Shown: positions 1 to 5,344 of the stretch, piece after piece
How positions within the stretch are numbered: the first letter of the stretch is position 1
Layout of the letters: the number at the start of each line of letters is the position of its first letter
Made by a program: the position numbers and the translations under genes
Notes under the pieces: model-generated
The model's input: the letters and a program-made list of their open reading frames with translations, nothing else
Database searches by the model: none
What the model was told of the DNA's origin: nothing
DNA from: Spirochaetales bacterium
Lineage (GTDB): Bacteria > Spirochaetota > Spirochaetia > SZUA-6 > DRHE01
DNA length: 5,657 nucleotides
NCBI GenBank assembly: GCA_011049745.1
Contig: DRHE01000422.1
Span: 1 to 5,657, forward strand
Direction of reading: 5' to 3'

Positions 1-95
1 CTGTCCAGTGCTCCTTGTGGATAACCTCGAAAAGCTTCGGTTCTGCCAGGAAGTCCAGGGGAGTAGGCCAGTACTCGAACTCTTTAATACCGCCG
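1..95. repeat. Left arm of a 95-bp perfect inverted repeat at the contig start
   Basis: These 95 bases are the exact reverse complement of 176-270, with 80 bases between the arms. Identity ends abruptly next to a short shared stretch (ccgccg at the junction, followed by atat on both sides with one extra g). The right arm lies inside the coding sequence of the MBL-fold protein and fits the family; the left arm read in the same direction gives a peptide with no family resemblance. The simplest reading is a fold-back chimera, as made during multiple displacement amplification or assembly, so the true upstream sequence of the MBL gene is absent. A genuine inverted duplication is possible but less likely. 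Confidence 0.95.
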
Positions 96-692
96 GATAT
101 TCGAAACCTGATCAATAAATATCAATTGGAGGATCTGCAGGGAATTCTGGCCACCCATGCCACCTTCAGCCATATCGGCGGTATTAAAGAGTTCGAGTAC
201 TGGCCTACTCCCCTGGACTTCCTGGCAGAACCGAAGCTTTTCGAGGTTATCCACAAGGAGCACTGGACAGAGGGGCTGGAACAGCTCATGTTCCATATAC
301 CCTATTACCCCGGTTCAGCTCTTTCCTTCGGCCGTTTTTCCTTGATCCCCTTTGCCGCCCGCCGCAATCGTCCGATCTTCGGCCTATCGATCCAGAATGG
401 AAGGAAGCACATTGTCTACACCTCCAGCACGCCGAACCGCATCACCAACCACGCCCTCTGCCTCATGACCGGTGCGGACCTATTAATTGTAAACACACCG
501 ACCTTCGAACCTCCCAAGGAAGATCATATCACCCTTACCGAAGCCGTGGAGCTTAAGACTCAGGTCGAGGCAAAGCAACTGGTTTTAACCAATATCAACC
601 ACAACAACCGGCCCCACGACGAACTGGAGGTCTACACCAATCAGTTTCCCGGTGTTACCGTTGCCTATGACGGCATGGATCTGGAGGTCTGA
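96..692 (+). CDS. MBL-fold hydrolase-like protein (PhnP type), 5'-truncated, metal site degenerate
   Basis: This is the C-terminal part (about 198 residues) of a PhnP-like metallo-beta-lactamase-fold protein. The open frame runs back to 15, but everything before about 96 is the inverted-repeat arm, so the real start is off the contig. Fold landmarks are clear: PPDIRNL just after the junction, a THATFSHIGG loop where the family has THxHxDHxGG, RRNRPIFGL, YTSST, GADLLIVNTP, LTNINHNNRPHDELE and a C-terminal VAYDGMDLEV. By remembered alignment to PhnP, the metal ligands are largely replaced: the second His and the Asp of HxHxDH are Thr (162-164) and Ser (168-170), the His before NRP is Arg (363-365), the Asp of YTGDT is Ser (426-428), and the His of LTHI is Asn (591-593). 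Only the first and last His of the motif remain (156-158, 171-173). The reading frame is otherwise clean, suggesting a non-catalytic paralogue rather than simple decay. It is followed directly by a second MBL gene. Confidence 0.82.
   Translation, partial: DIRNLINKYQLEDLQGILATHATFSHIGGIKEFEYWPTPLDFLAEPKLFEVIHKEHWTEGLEQLMFHIPYYPGSALSFGRFSLIPFAARRNRPIFGLSIQNGRKHIVYTSSTPNRITNHALCLMTGADLLIVNTPTFEPPKEDHITLTEAVELKTQVEAKQLVLTNINHNNRPHDELEVYTNQFPGVTVAYDGMDLEV
176..270. repeat. Right arm of the 95-bp perfect inverted repeat (native copy)
   Basis: This is the partner of the repeat arm at 1-95. It is probably the native copy, because it encodes the stretch just after the degenerate metal motif of the MBL-fold protein, in frame with the conserved sequence on both sides. 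Confidence 0.95.
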
Positions 693-721
693 CCCGGAGG
701 TCTGACCCGGAGGTCTGATGG
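683..721 (+). repeat. 13-bp tandem repeat, three copies, each carrying a Shine-Dalgarno and a stop
   Basis: The unit GGAGGTCTGACCC occurs at 683-695 and 696-708, and a third copy at 709-721 differs only in its last bases (TGATGG). The first copy encodes the last residues and stop codon (690-692) of the upstream MBL gene. Each unit contains GGAGGT, so the start at 722 has three stacked Shine-Dalgarno sites, the nearest ideally spaced. Confidence 0.93.
709..714 (+). promoter_or_regulatory. Ribosome binding site deciding the ATG at 722
   Basis: GGAGGT ends 7 bases before the ATG at 722-724, whose frame reads a canonical PhnP-like N-terminus. A competing ATG at 718 lies only 3 bases from the site and opens a frame with no MBL resemblance, so 722 is the chosen start. 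Confidence 0.7.
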
Positions 722-868
722 ATGCGCATTCGTTTCTTGGGCACCGGAGGCGCCGAGGGTATCCCGGCTATGGGATGCGGGTGCGCCCACTGTACCCGGG
801 CCAGGCAGGAAGGCGGCCGTTTGCTACGAAGGCGCAGCGCCGTACTCTTTTCACTAGTAATTTCTTAG
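722..868 (+). pseudogene. Second PhnP-like MBL-fold hydrolase, N-terminal fragment cut off by an IS relic
   Basis: The 48-residue product begins MRIRFLGTGGAEGIPAMGCG and continues with CAHCTRARQEGGRLLRRRSA. This is the typical first strand, LGTGGAxGxP loop and Cys-rich CxCxxC segment of the PhnP-like MBL family, whose members are usually about 240-270 residues long. Resemblance to the family ends near VLF (about 850); a few foreign codons follow and a TAG stands at 866-868. The following DNA is IS630 transposase sequence, and no later part of an MBL gene appears in the window. The HxHxDH motif and all later metal ligands are therefore lost, so this copy cannot be an active enzyme. It directly follows another MBL gene, so the two were a tandem paralogous pair, probably translated from one mRNA. 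Confidence 0.8.
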
Positions 869-1410
869 GTTTTCAGAACCGGCACATCACTACGGTTCGT
901 AGATGGATATCACGGGTAAAAATTGACGGTAACATTCACGATCAGAAACGAGATGGTCGTCCTTCAGCCTATTCGGAGAAAATCAAGCTCAAGACTATTG
1001 CTTTCTATTGCCAGGTTTCTCCTTTGCCGGATTGGGGCACCTGGTCATTCAGATGGGCCGAGAAGTATCTGAAAGAGCACAGTGAGTCATCTGCTGCTCT
1101 CTAAAGTCATGCTACCATCAAAGGCACCCTCAAGAGCCATGCTCTCCGTCCTCATTTGCATAAATATTTTTTAGCCATAACCGATCCTGATTTTTTCCCG
1201 AAAATGGACCACATTACTGACCTTTACCTTAGGCCGCCGGAGTAGTTTTTCAACCTTGACGAATGCACAGGTCTTCAAGCTAAAAATCCTTTGGCTCCTA
1301 ATTTAACGGCCGCACCTAACAAGCCAAGATATGAAGATCCTTCATACAGACGCAATGGTACTGTAGACCTTTTGGCATTTCTCAACCCAAAAACAATTGG
1401 TTCTTTCATT
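862..1410 (+). pseudogene. IS630-family transposase relic, both ends missing, two in-frame stops
   Basis: In a single frame the sequence shows a helix-turn-helix tail (RHITTVRRWISRVK, from about 880), then KRDGRPSAYSEKIKLKTIAF, GTWSFRWAEKYLKEH, LKSHALRPHLHKYFLAITD, PDFFPKMDHI, FNLDECTGLQAKNPLAP and RRNGTVDLLAFLNPKT. This is the ordered signature of IS630-type transposases. TAA at 1102-1104 and TAG at 1243-1245 interrupt it; the second sits where relatives usually have Tyr in PPEYLF, so one base change explains it. The first catalytic Asp (in NLDECTG) is present, but homology fades after about 1410, before the second Asp and the Glu. The N-terminal start is missing. The frame is by chance open upstream to an ATG at 718, which is not its real start. 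No terminal inverted repeats are visible. The element is dead and marks the breakpoint in the second MBL gene. Confidence 0.88.
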
Positions 1411-1637
1411 ATTAGATATTCCTGTAGATTATTATCTGACGCATCAGCAGAGTTGAAAAAATTAATAAAAAGTGCGATTTTTATGTGCGGAAAATAGGAT
1501 ACAGGGGCGCTTCTTTTGGTAAAGAGCAAGCCTTATAAAGGTATTTCAGAATTGTACTCGATTTTTTCCTGTTCTGGGATTATAATTTATTAATAGAGAC
1601 GCCTATGCTTATTAATTTAACTTGAAACAGTGTAGAG
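1411..1637. other. AT-rich intergenic stretch after the IS relic
   Basis: I see no convincing gene here. The transposase frame stays open to 1497 but its translation no longer resembles the family. The stretch is strongly AT-rich, with a run of T at 1562-1567 that has no clear hairpin before it, and it holds a consensus -10 box upstream of the glycosyltransferase gene. Confidence 0.6.
1552..1586 (+). promoter_or_regulatory. Possible promoter for the glycosyltransferase gene
   Basis: TATAAT at 1581-1586 is a perfect -10 consensus about 50 bases before the ATG at 1638. The only good -35 candidate, TTGTAC at 1552-1557, is 23 bases away, which is too long for an ordinary sigma-70-type promoter. 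The call therefore rests mainly on the -10 box in AT-rich DNA and is tentative. Confidence 0.3.
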
Positions 1638-2888
1638 ATGATTAGTTTTGTATCCACGTTTCCGCCAATCATATGCGGGATTGGCACTTATACAAAATAC
1701 ATAACTGACCATCTCTCGAGCTACCAGTGGAAGGTTGTTTCTTTTAGATTAGATGATCGTTTTTTCTCTGTTGCAGACCTATCTCCCCCGTACTCTGATC
1801 GGGTGAACTACTGCCTTTCCTATCCATACTGTCCCTTTGACACCGAGGAGGTAGGAGATTTTCTATGGTTCCAGCATTCTTTTGGAATATGGGAAGATAG
1901 GAACGGTTATTTCCTGGATTTGATTGAAGAGGCAAAGAAGAGAAAAATGAGAGTCTGCGTCAGCTTTCACACAGTTCACTTTCAATCAGAGGAAACGCCT
2001 TCAGGAATCACTGAGAGAGAATCAAAGATTCTCAGCAAGACCCTTCCCCTGGTCGATTTTCTCACCGTGTTCACAGATGGTGCGTATCAAGCCGTAGTTG
2101 GAGCATTTCCGAAGTACCGGGCAAGGGTGATCGTCCTAAGACACGGTGTTCATCTCTATCCTGAAATCAGCGTGTCTGATGCAAGGAGAGAATTGCTTGC
2201 ATATTTGATAAATCGAGCAGGGATTGCTCCATCTAAGAAGAAGGAGCTCTGCAAATCGGAGAGCCGCTTTTATTCTCAAAATACGATCCTATTGGGAAAC
2301 TATGGGTTTATCAACTCGATGAAAAACCCCCTGGATTTATATACACTGGGGGATCGTATTCAGGAGATGCTTCCACACCACAGGGTAATAACGATGTTTA
2401 TGGGAGTCATCCAGAATGAGAGAGAGAAGAACAAAGAGGAGAGCCGCGCGGTATTAGAACAATTAAAATCAATTCACAATGGGAGAGAGAAACTCTTTTT
2501 CGAAGAGTATATTCCTGAAAGGTTAGTGCCTCAGGCCTTTGGGGCCTTGGATTTTACTGTGTTCTGGTCCAAAGCTCAGACGCAATCCGGGAGAATGGCT
2601 CACGCACAGGGCACTGGGACCTGTGTGGTTGGCATCGATTGGGAAGGGATAGGTGAGACATGTAGGCTATCCGGTTTACCGGCCGGCAAAACTCTGGAGG
2701 AGCTGGCTGAAATAATAGCAGGGTTGGTATTGGATCCTGAACGTAAGGAGGCAACACGGGCGCTCAGTCGGGAGTATGCTCTCCGGCACTCATTTGCCCG
2801 TCAGGCGCAGAAGCACCTGTTGGTTGAGCAGGCCTTGAAAAGAGGAGCAGAGCTTCCCTCTCTGAATGGCAGAAACAATCAGCGATGA
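1638..2888 (+). CDS. GT4-type glycosyltransferase paired with GH130
   Basis: This 416-residue protein has the GT-B layout of a retaining family 4 glycosyltransferase that transfers a sugar from a nucleotide-sugar donor in the cytoplasm. Its start is typical: MISFVSTFPPIICGIGTYTK, with the acceptor-side Gly-rich loop at residues 7-19. The N-terminal domain ends near LRHGVHLYP (His169). A basic linker follows, and the C-terminal Rossmann domain opens with LLGNYGFINSMKN (about 218-230). The donor-site region reads WSKAQTQSGRMAHAQGTGT (about 310-328) and DWEGIGE (334-340). The usual GT4 E-x7-E motif is not present in ordinary form, so the donor site is atypical. There are no membrane segments or signal peptide. 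The ATG at 1638 has only a weak ribosome site (TAGAG immediately upstream), but it begins exactly at the family's first strand. A GH130 gene follows after 109 bp, suggesting a shared mannose-type glycan. The sugar and acceptor cannot be told from sequence. Confidence 0.85.
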   Translation: MISFVSTFPPIICGIGTYTKYITDHLSSYQWKVVSFRLDDRFFSVADLSPPYSDRVNYCLSYPYCPFDTEEVGDFLWFQHSFGIWEDRNGYFLDLIEEAKKRKMRVCVSFHTVHFQSEETPSGITERESKILSKTLPLVDFLTVFTDGAYQAVVGAFPKYRARVIVLRHGVHLYPEISVSDARRELLAYLINRAGIAPSKKKELCKSESRFYSQNTILLGNYGFINSMKNPLDLYTLGDRIQEMLPHHRVITMFMGVIQNEREKNKEESRAVLEQLKSIHNGREKLFFEEYIPERLVPQAFGALDFTVFWSKAQTQSGRMAHAQGTGTCVVGIDWEGIGETCRLSGLPAGKTLEELAEIIAGLVLDPERKEATRALSREYALRHSFARQAQKHLLVEQALKRGAELPSLNGRNNQR

Positions 2889-2997
2889 GCTGCTGTACAT
2901 TGAATGCGGCTGAAGAGCCCAGGGGAGATAATGTGAGGAACAATAGGGTAGGCACTGGCTCAAAGCGCTACAAAATGAAGATAGACTAGGAGGTTAT
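2889..2997. other. Intergenic spacer between GT4 and GH130 genes
   Basis: The 109-bp spacer holds no gene, no clear terminator hairpin and no well-spaced promoter (TTGAAT at 2900 and GATAAT at 2927 are 21 bases apart). The two genes are thus plausibly co-transcribed. Confidence 0.45.
2988..2994 (+). promoter_or_regulatory. Strong ribosome binding site of the GH130 gene
   Basis: AGGAGGT is a full anti-16S match. It lies close to the ATG at 2998 (3 bases between), a slightly short but workable spacing, and it fixes the start because no earlier in-frame ATG fits. Confidence 0.75.
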
Positions 2998-3990
2998 ATG
3001 TCAGATAATAGTATCGGCACACTTGAATCAAGTCCTGTGATTAAACGCTATCCGCATAATCCAGTTTTGTCAGCAAAAGATGTTCCCTATTCTTCTGCTT
3101 TGGTTTTTAACGCTGGAGCAACGAAGTACAATGGAAAATATATAATGTGTTTCCGCAATGATTATGGGTCCTTAGAGGAACAGCGTATTGAGGGAACCAA
3201 CATAGGTGTGGCCTTTAGTGATGATGGTATCCATTGGGAGGTAAGACCCGAGCCATGCTTTACTCTTCGCGTTGATGAGATTATCCACGTTTACGATCCT
3301 CGTCTCATAGTTATTGAAGACAAATGCTATATGTGCTTTGCCATGGATACGCTACATGGGGTGAGAGGTTGTATCGCGGTTACCGACGATTTCGAGAGAT
3401 TCGAGCTGCTGCACATGACATTGCCTGATAACCGTAATCTGGTGTTGTTCCCTGAAAAGGTGAATGGCAAATATGTTCGGCTCGAACGCCCTTTTCCGGC
3501 CTACAGCCGAGGGGTTGACCGATTTGATATCTGGATATCCGATTCTCCGGATCTGATCCACTGGGGAAACTCCTATCTTGTTCTTGCTGTAGAGGATGTT
3601 CCATTTGCCAACAACAAGATCGGCCCTGGTGCTCCCCCGGTCAGAACTCCAAAGGGGTGGCTTACCGTATTTCATTCTGTCGACGAAGACCCAGCTCGTG
3701 GGAAGGACGGGTGGGAAAAAAGCTGGAAAAAACGGTATACGGCAGGAGTTATGCTTCTGGATTCGGAAAATCCGTCGAGAGTTGTTGGGCTTTATAAAGA
3801 ACCTCTTATGGTCCCTGAAGTAAAATATGAGGTTGAAGGTGGTTACAGAAACAAGGTCGTGTTTCCTACCGGGATGATACTGGAGGAATCGGGTGAGGTA
3901 AAGATCTATTATGGGGCAGCTGATACTGTGATAGGCCTTGCAACAGCCCATGTCGATGATCTTTTGAATCTATGTCTGCAGAAGCCTTAG
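2998..3990 (+). CDS. GH130 family beta-mannoside phosphorylase-like enzyme
   Basis: This 330-residue protein is a complete GH130 member, a five-bladed beta-propeller enzyme; the family's normal size is about 300-350. GH130 enzymes mostly cleave beta-mannosides with phosphate to give alpha-mannose 1-phosphate; some members are hydrolases. Visible landmarks are RYPHNPVL (17-24), VFNAGATKYNGKY (36-48), GVAFSDDGIHW (70-80), YDPRL with the expected proton-donor Asp100, DNRN with Arg146, VRLERPFPAYSRG with Arg161 and Arg164, NNKIGPGAPP with Lys207, FHSVDED with His226, YRNKVVFPTG (from 283) and YYGAADT with Asp309. The retained Arg, Lys and His positions match the phosphate-binding set of phosphorylase members, so a phosphorylase is more likely than a hydrolase. 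The overall pattern resembles the beta-1,2-mannooligosaccharide phosphorylases of Thermoanaerobacter (Teth514_1788/1789 type), by memory only. There is no signal peptide, so it is cytoplasmic. It follows the GT4 gene and is probably in the same transcript. Confidence 0.9.
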   Translation: MSDNSIGTLESSPVIKRYPHNPVLSAKDVPYSSALVFNAGATKYNGKYIMCFRNDYGSLEEQRIEGTNIGVAFSDDGIHWEVRPEPCFTLRVDEIIHVYDPRLIVIEDKCYMCFAMDTLHGVRGCIAVTDDFERFELLHMTLPDNRNLVLFPEKVNGKYVRLERPFPAYSRGVDRFDIWISDSPDLIHWGNSYLVLAVEDVPFANNKIGPGAPPVRTPKGWLTVFHSVDEDPARGKDGWEKSWKKRYTAGVMLLDSENPSRVVGLYKEPLMVPEVKYEVEGGYRNKVVFPTGMILEESGEVKIYYGAADTVIGLATAHVDDLLNLCLQKP

Positions 3991-4151
3991 GGCATATTCT
4001 GAAAAGCCCGGCTGCCCTGAAAGTTATCCATGCACAAACAAATGGTATTGATTCAGACAAATTTTCACCGCATTCTCTTCAAGTATGGGGAATAAGCTAT
4101 TGGGATTTTCACCATCGAAGAATAAAAAATGGGCTTTGTCTACCCACTGGT

Positions 4152-4173
4152 GAAAGATGCTCGAAAGATGCTT
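4152..4173. repeat. 11-bp direct tandem repeat, two copies
   Basis: GAAAGATGCTC at 4152-4162 is followed at once by GAAAGATGCTT at 4163-4173, ten of eleven bases identical. No function is evident. Confidence 0.7.
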
Positions 4174-4279
4174 TTCAACCAACCTTAACAGAGCCTACAT
4201 AATGAGGAAAGGGGCGGCAGAAGAACGGCCTATCTAAATTGAATAATTGGGGTATGCCATTGACTCCGGTAGACACAAG

Positions 4280-4308
4280 TTGACCCGTCCCGGCTATTAC
4301 TGTAGCAT
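4280..4308 (+). promoter_or_regulatory. Probable sigma-70/SigA-type promoter of the membrane protein-CHAT operon
   Basis: TTGACC at 4280-4285 (five of six to consensus) and TAGCAT at 4303-4308 (four of six) are separated by exactly 17 bases. They lie about 40 bases before the ribosome site and ATG of the small membrane-protein gene, a good geometry for its promoter. Confidence 0.5.
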
Positions 4309-4331
4309 TGATGAAACCTTGCTTAACCATC

Positions 4332-4337
4332 GAGGAG
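4332..4337 (+). promoter_or_regulatory. Ribosome binding site that points to the ATG at 4348
   Basis: GAGGAG ends 10 bases before the ATG at 4348. The other ATG nearby, at 4340, is only 2 bases away and leads into a frame with no protein-like features. This site supports 4348 as the true start although that frame is broken by the A-tract downstream. Confidence 0.6.
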
Positions 4338-4347
4338 TAATGCTGTT

Positions 4348-4766
4348 ATGCCAGAAAAAAAACAAAGGTTTCCAACTATGTAGGCGAGGTAATAAGCAAT
4401 GTTGTTTTCTTGGTGCTGCTCAATTTGCTGCCTCGCTGGAACCTCTCCGTGCTTACCGACCGCTACACCGAGGTGCTTTGGGCCATCAATCTATCCATAG
4501 CCGTTAGAATCGCCGGCAATTTCATCCTCATTTTTATTCACCCTCGTTTTCTGCACCACATCTTTAACGCTGCTTTTTCATTGGTCAGCATCATCCCCAT
4601 CGCTGTGCTCATCTCCATCTTTCCTTTCTCTTTCAGTGCCGTCACCGGTCCCTGGCTGGATAAACTGCTAAAGATCGCCCTATTTATTGCCCTGGCAGGC
4701 ACAATCATCTCCGTAATAGTCCATCTGGTTAAATTCCTGGGTAGAACCTTTCGACCCGGCGATTAG
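4348..4766 (+). CDS. Small four-helix membrane protein, frame broken at an A8 tract
   Basis: I do not recognise the family. The uninterrupted hydrophobic frame is open from 4341 to the TAG at 4764-4766 but has no ATG; its first usable codon is TTG at 4410, giving 118 residues. The best-supported start is the ATG at 4348, which after MPEKK meets eight A's (4355-4362) and then a stop at 4381-4383. One extra A would give MPEKKTKVSNYVGEVISNVV and join the long frame, making about 139 residues. That product would have a short basic cytoplasmic head and about four membrane helices: VISNVVFLVLLNLL, LWAINLSIAVRIAGNFILIF, FSLVSIIPIAVLISIFPF and LLKIALFIALAGTIISVIVH. Either the A-tract has lost a base (in the cell or in sequencing), or expression uses slippage. 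The next gene, an exported TPR-CHAT protein, starts 11 bases after the stop, so the two form an operon. Confidence 0.65.
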
Positions 4767-4770
4767 AGGT
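4765..4770 (+). promoter_or_regulatory. Ribosome binding site of the TPR-CHAT gene overlapping the upstream stop
   Basis: AGAGGT begins inside the TAG of the membrane-protein gene and ends 7 bases before the ATG at 4778; an AGGGG follows nearer the start. The arrangement suggests translational coupling of the two genes. Confidence 0.5.
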
Positions 4771-4777
4771 TAGGGGC

Positions 4778-5344
4778 ATGGCCTCCCGTAAGTATCCGGG
4801 CTCCACACCATGGCTTCTGTTTTTTCTTCTGCTCTCTGCCGGGCTTGCTTGGGTTGATTCGGCCGCGGCCGATGCGGCCGGCCGGGCTGATAACCTTTAC
4901 ACTAAGGGTTCGAAAGCCTACGAAGCCGGGGGTTATGTCCAGGCTGCAAAGTATTTCCTGCAAGCAGCCGACCTGGACTCGAAGGCGGGCCTTCCCCGCC
5001 GTCTGGACCTGGCCTATGACTACAAGTCTCTCGGACTATGCTACGAAGCACTCACCCAAACCCAGGCCGCCCTCGATGCTTACGTACAGTCCCAGGATAT
5101 CTTCCGGGAGCTGGGGGAAGTGCAGGAAGCAGCACAGGTGCTGAACCTGATCGGCCTGCAGTGGTTTCAGCAGGGGCAGTACCCAACAGCTGCAGAGTAT
5201 TTTCGGGAGTACCTAAAAGCCGCTCGAAAGGTCGAGGCAGCGGACGAGGTTGTCCAGGCCCTCAACAATCTGGGCACCCTCTTTCTGAATCGCCGGGACT
5301 ACATGACGGCTGCCAGGTACTTTCTCGAATCGATCGCTATATAA
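4778..5344 (+). CDS. Exported TPR protein, N-terminal part of a frameshifted TPR-CHAT gene
   Basis: The 188-residue product starts with a Sec signal peptide: basic MASRKYPG, a hydrophobic core [15 protein letters not shown] (12-26) and a small-residue cleavage region SAAADA (about 28-33). Four tetratricopeptide repeats follow: [20 protein letters not shown] (from about 39), [20 protein letters not shown] (from about 78), [20 protein letters not shown] (from about 120) and [20 protein letters not shown] (from about 160). TPRs bind proteins or peptides; with a signal peptide, this one would do so outside the cytoplasm or at the cell surface. The frame ends in ESIAI then TAA, in the middle of the fourth repeat. 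The next frame continues in register with [12 protein letters not shown], a natural continuation of a TPR helix, and goes on into a CHAT domain. Adding back one TA to the TATATA run at 5338-5343 would join them. The stop is therefore best read as a frameshift in a TPR-CHAT gene, not as a natural end. Confidence 0.85.
   Translation: MASRKYPGSTPWLLFFLLLSAGLAWVDSAAADAAGRADNLYTKGSKAYEAGGYVQAAKYFLQAADLDSKAGLPRRLDLAYDYKSLGLCYEALTQTQAALDAYVQSQDIFRELGEVQEAAQVLNLIGLQWFQQGQYPTAAEYFREYLKAARKVEAADEVVQALNNLGTLFLNRRDYMTAARYFLESIAI

Larger units (their letters stand above)
3991..4347. other. 357-bp non-coding gap between GH130 and the membrane-protein gene
   Basis: Both strands were read and no recognisable gene was found; short open frames (for example 3972-4202) have no family features and no ribosome site. 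The stretch holds an 11-bp direct repeat (GAAAGATGCTC at 4152-4162, GAAAGATGCTT at 4163-4173) and a plausible promoter at 4280-4308. A short inverted repeat just after the GH130 stop (AGGGCA 3989-3994 with TGCCCT 4013-4018) lacks a T-run and is not a convincing terminator. Confidence 0.55.

Noticed and set aside
718..1104. A 128-codon open frame from an ATG at 718
   Set aside because: It is a chance fusion of out-of-frame MBL codons with in-frame transposase codons. The real MBL start is 722 and the transposase start is missing.
3352..3951. A 199-codon open frame on the minus strand inside GH130
   Set aside because: It is a shadow of the GH130 gene, has no family features, and the plus-strand protein is unmistakable.
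3989..4018. Short inverted repeat just after the GH130 stop as a terminator
   Set aside because: The stem is only six pairs with an 18-base loop, and no T-run follows.
3972..4202. A 76-codon open frame overlapping the end of GH130
   Set aside because: There is no ribosome site, no recognisable motif, and a composition like random translation.
4247..4507. An 86-codon open frame resembling a transposase scrap (SIDETLLNH)
   Set aside because: The similarity is too short to support, and its second half is a frame-shadow of the membrane protein.
4860..4871. 12-bp palindrome CGGCCGCGGCCG
   Set aside because: It encodes part of the Ala-rich signal-peptide cleavage region in GC-rich DNA and needs no regulatory explanation.
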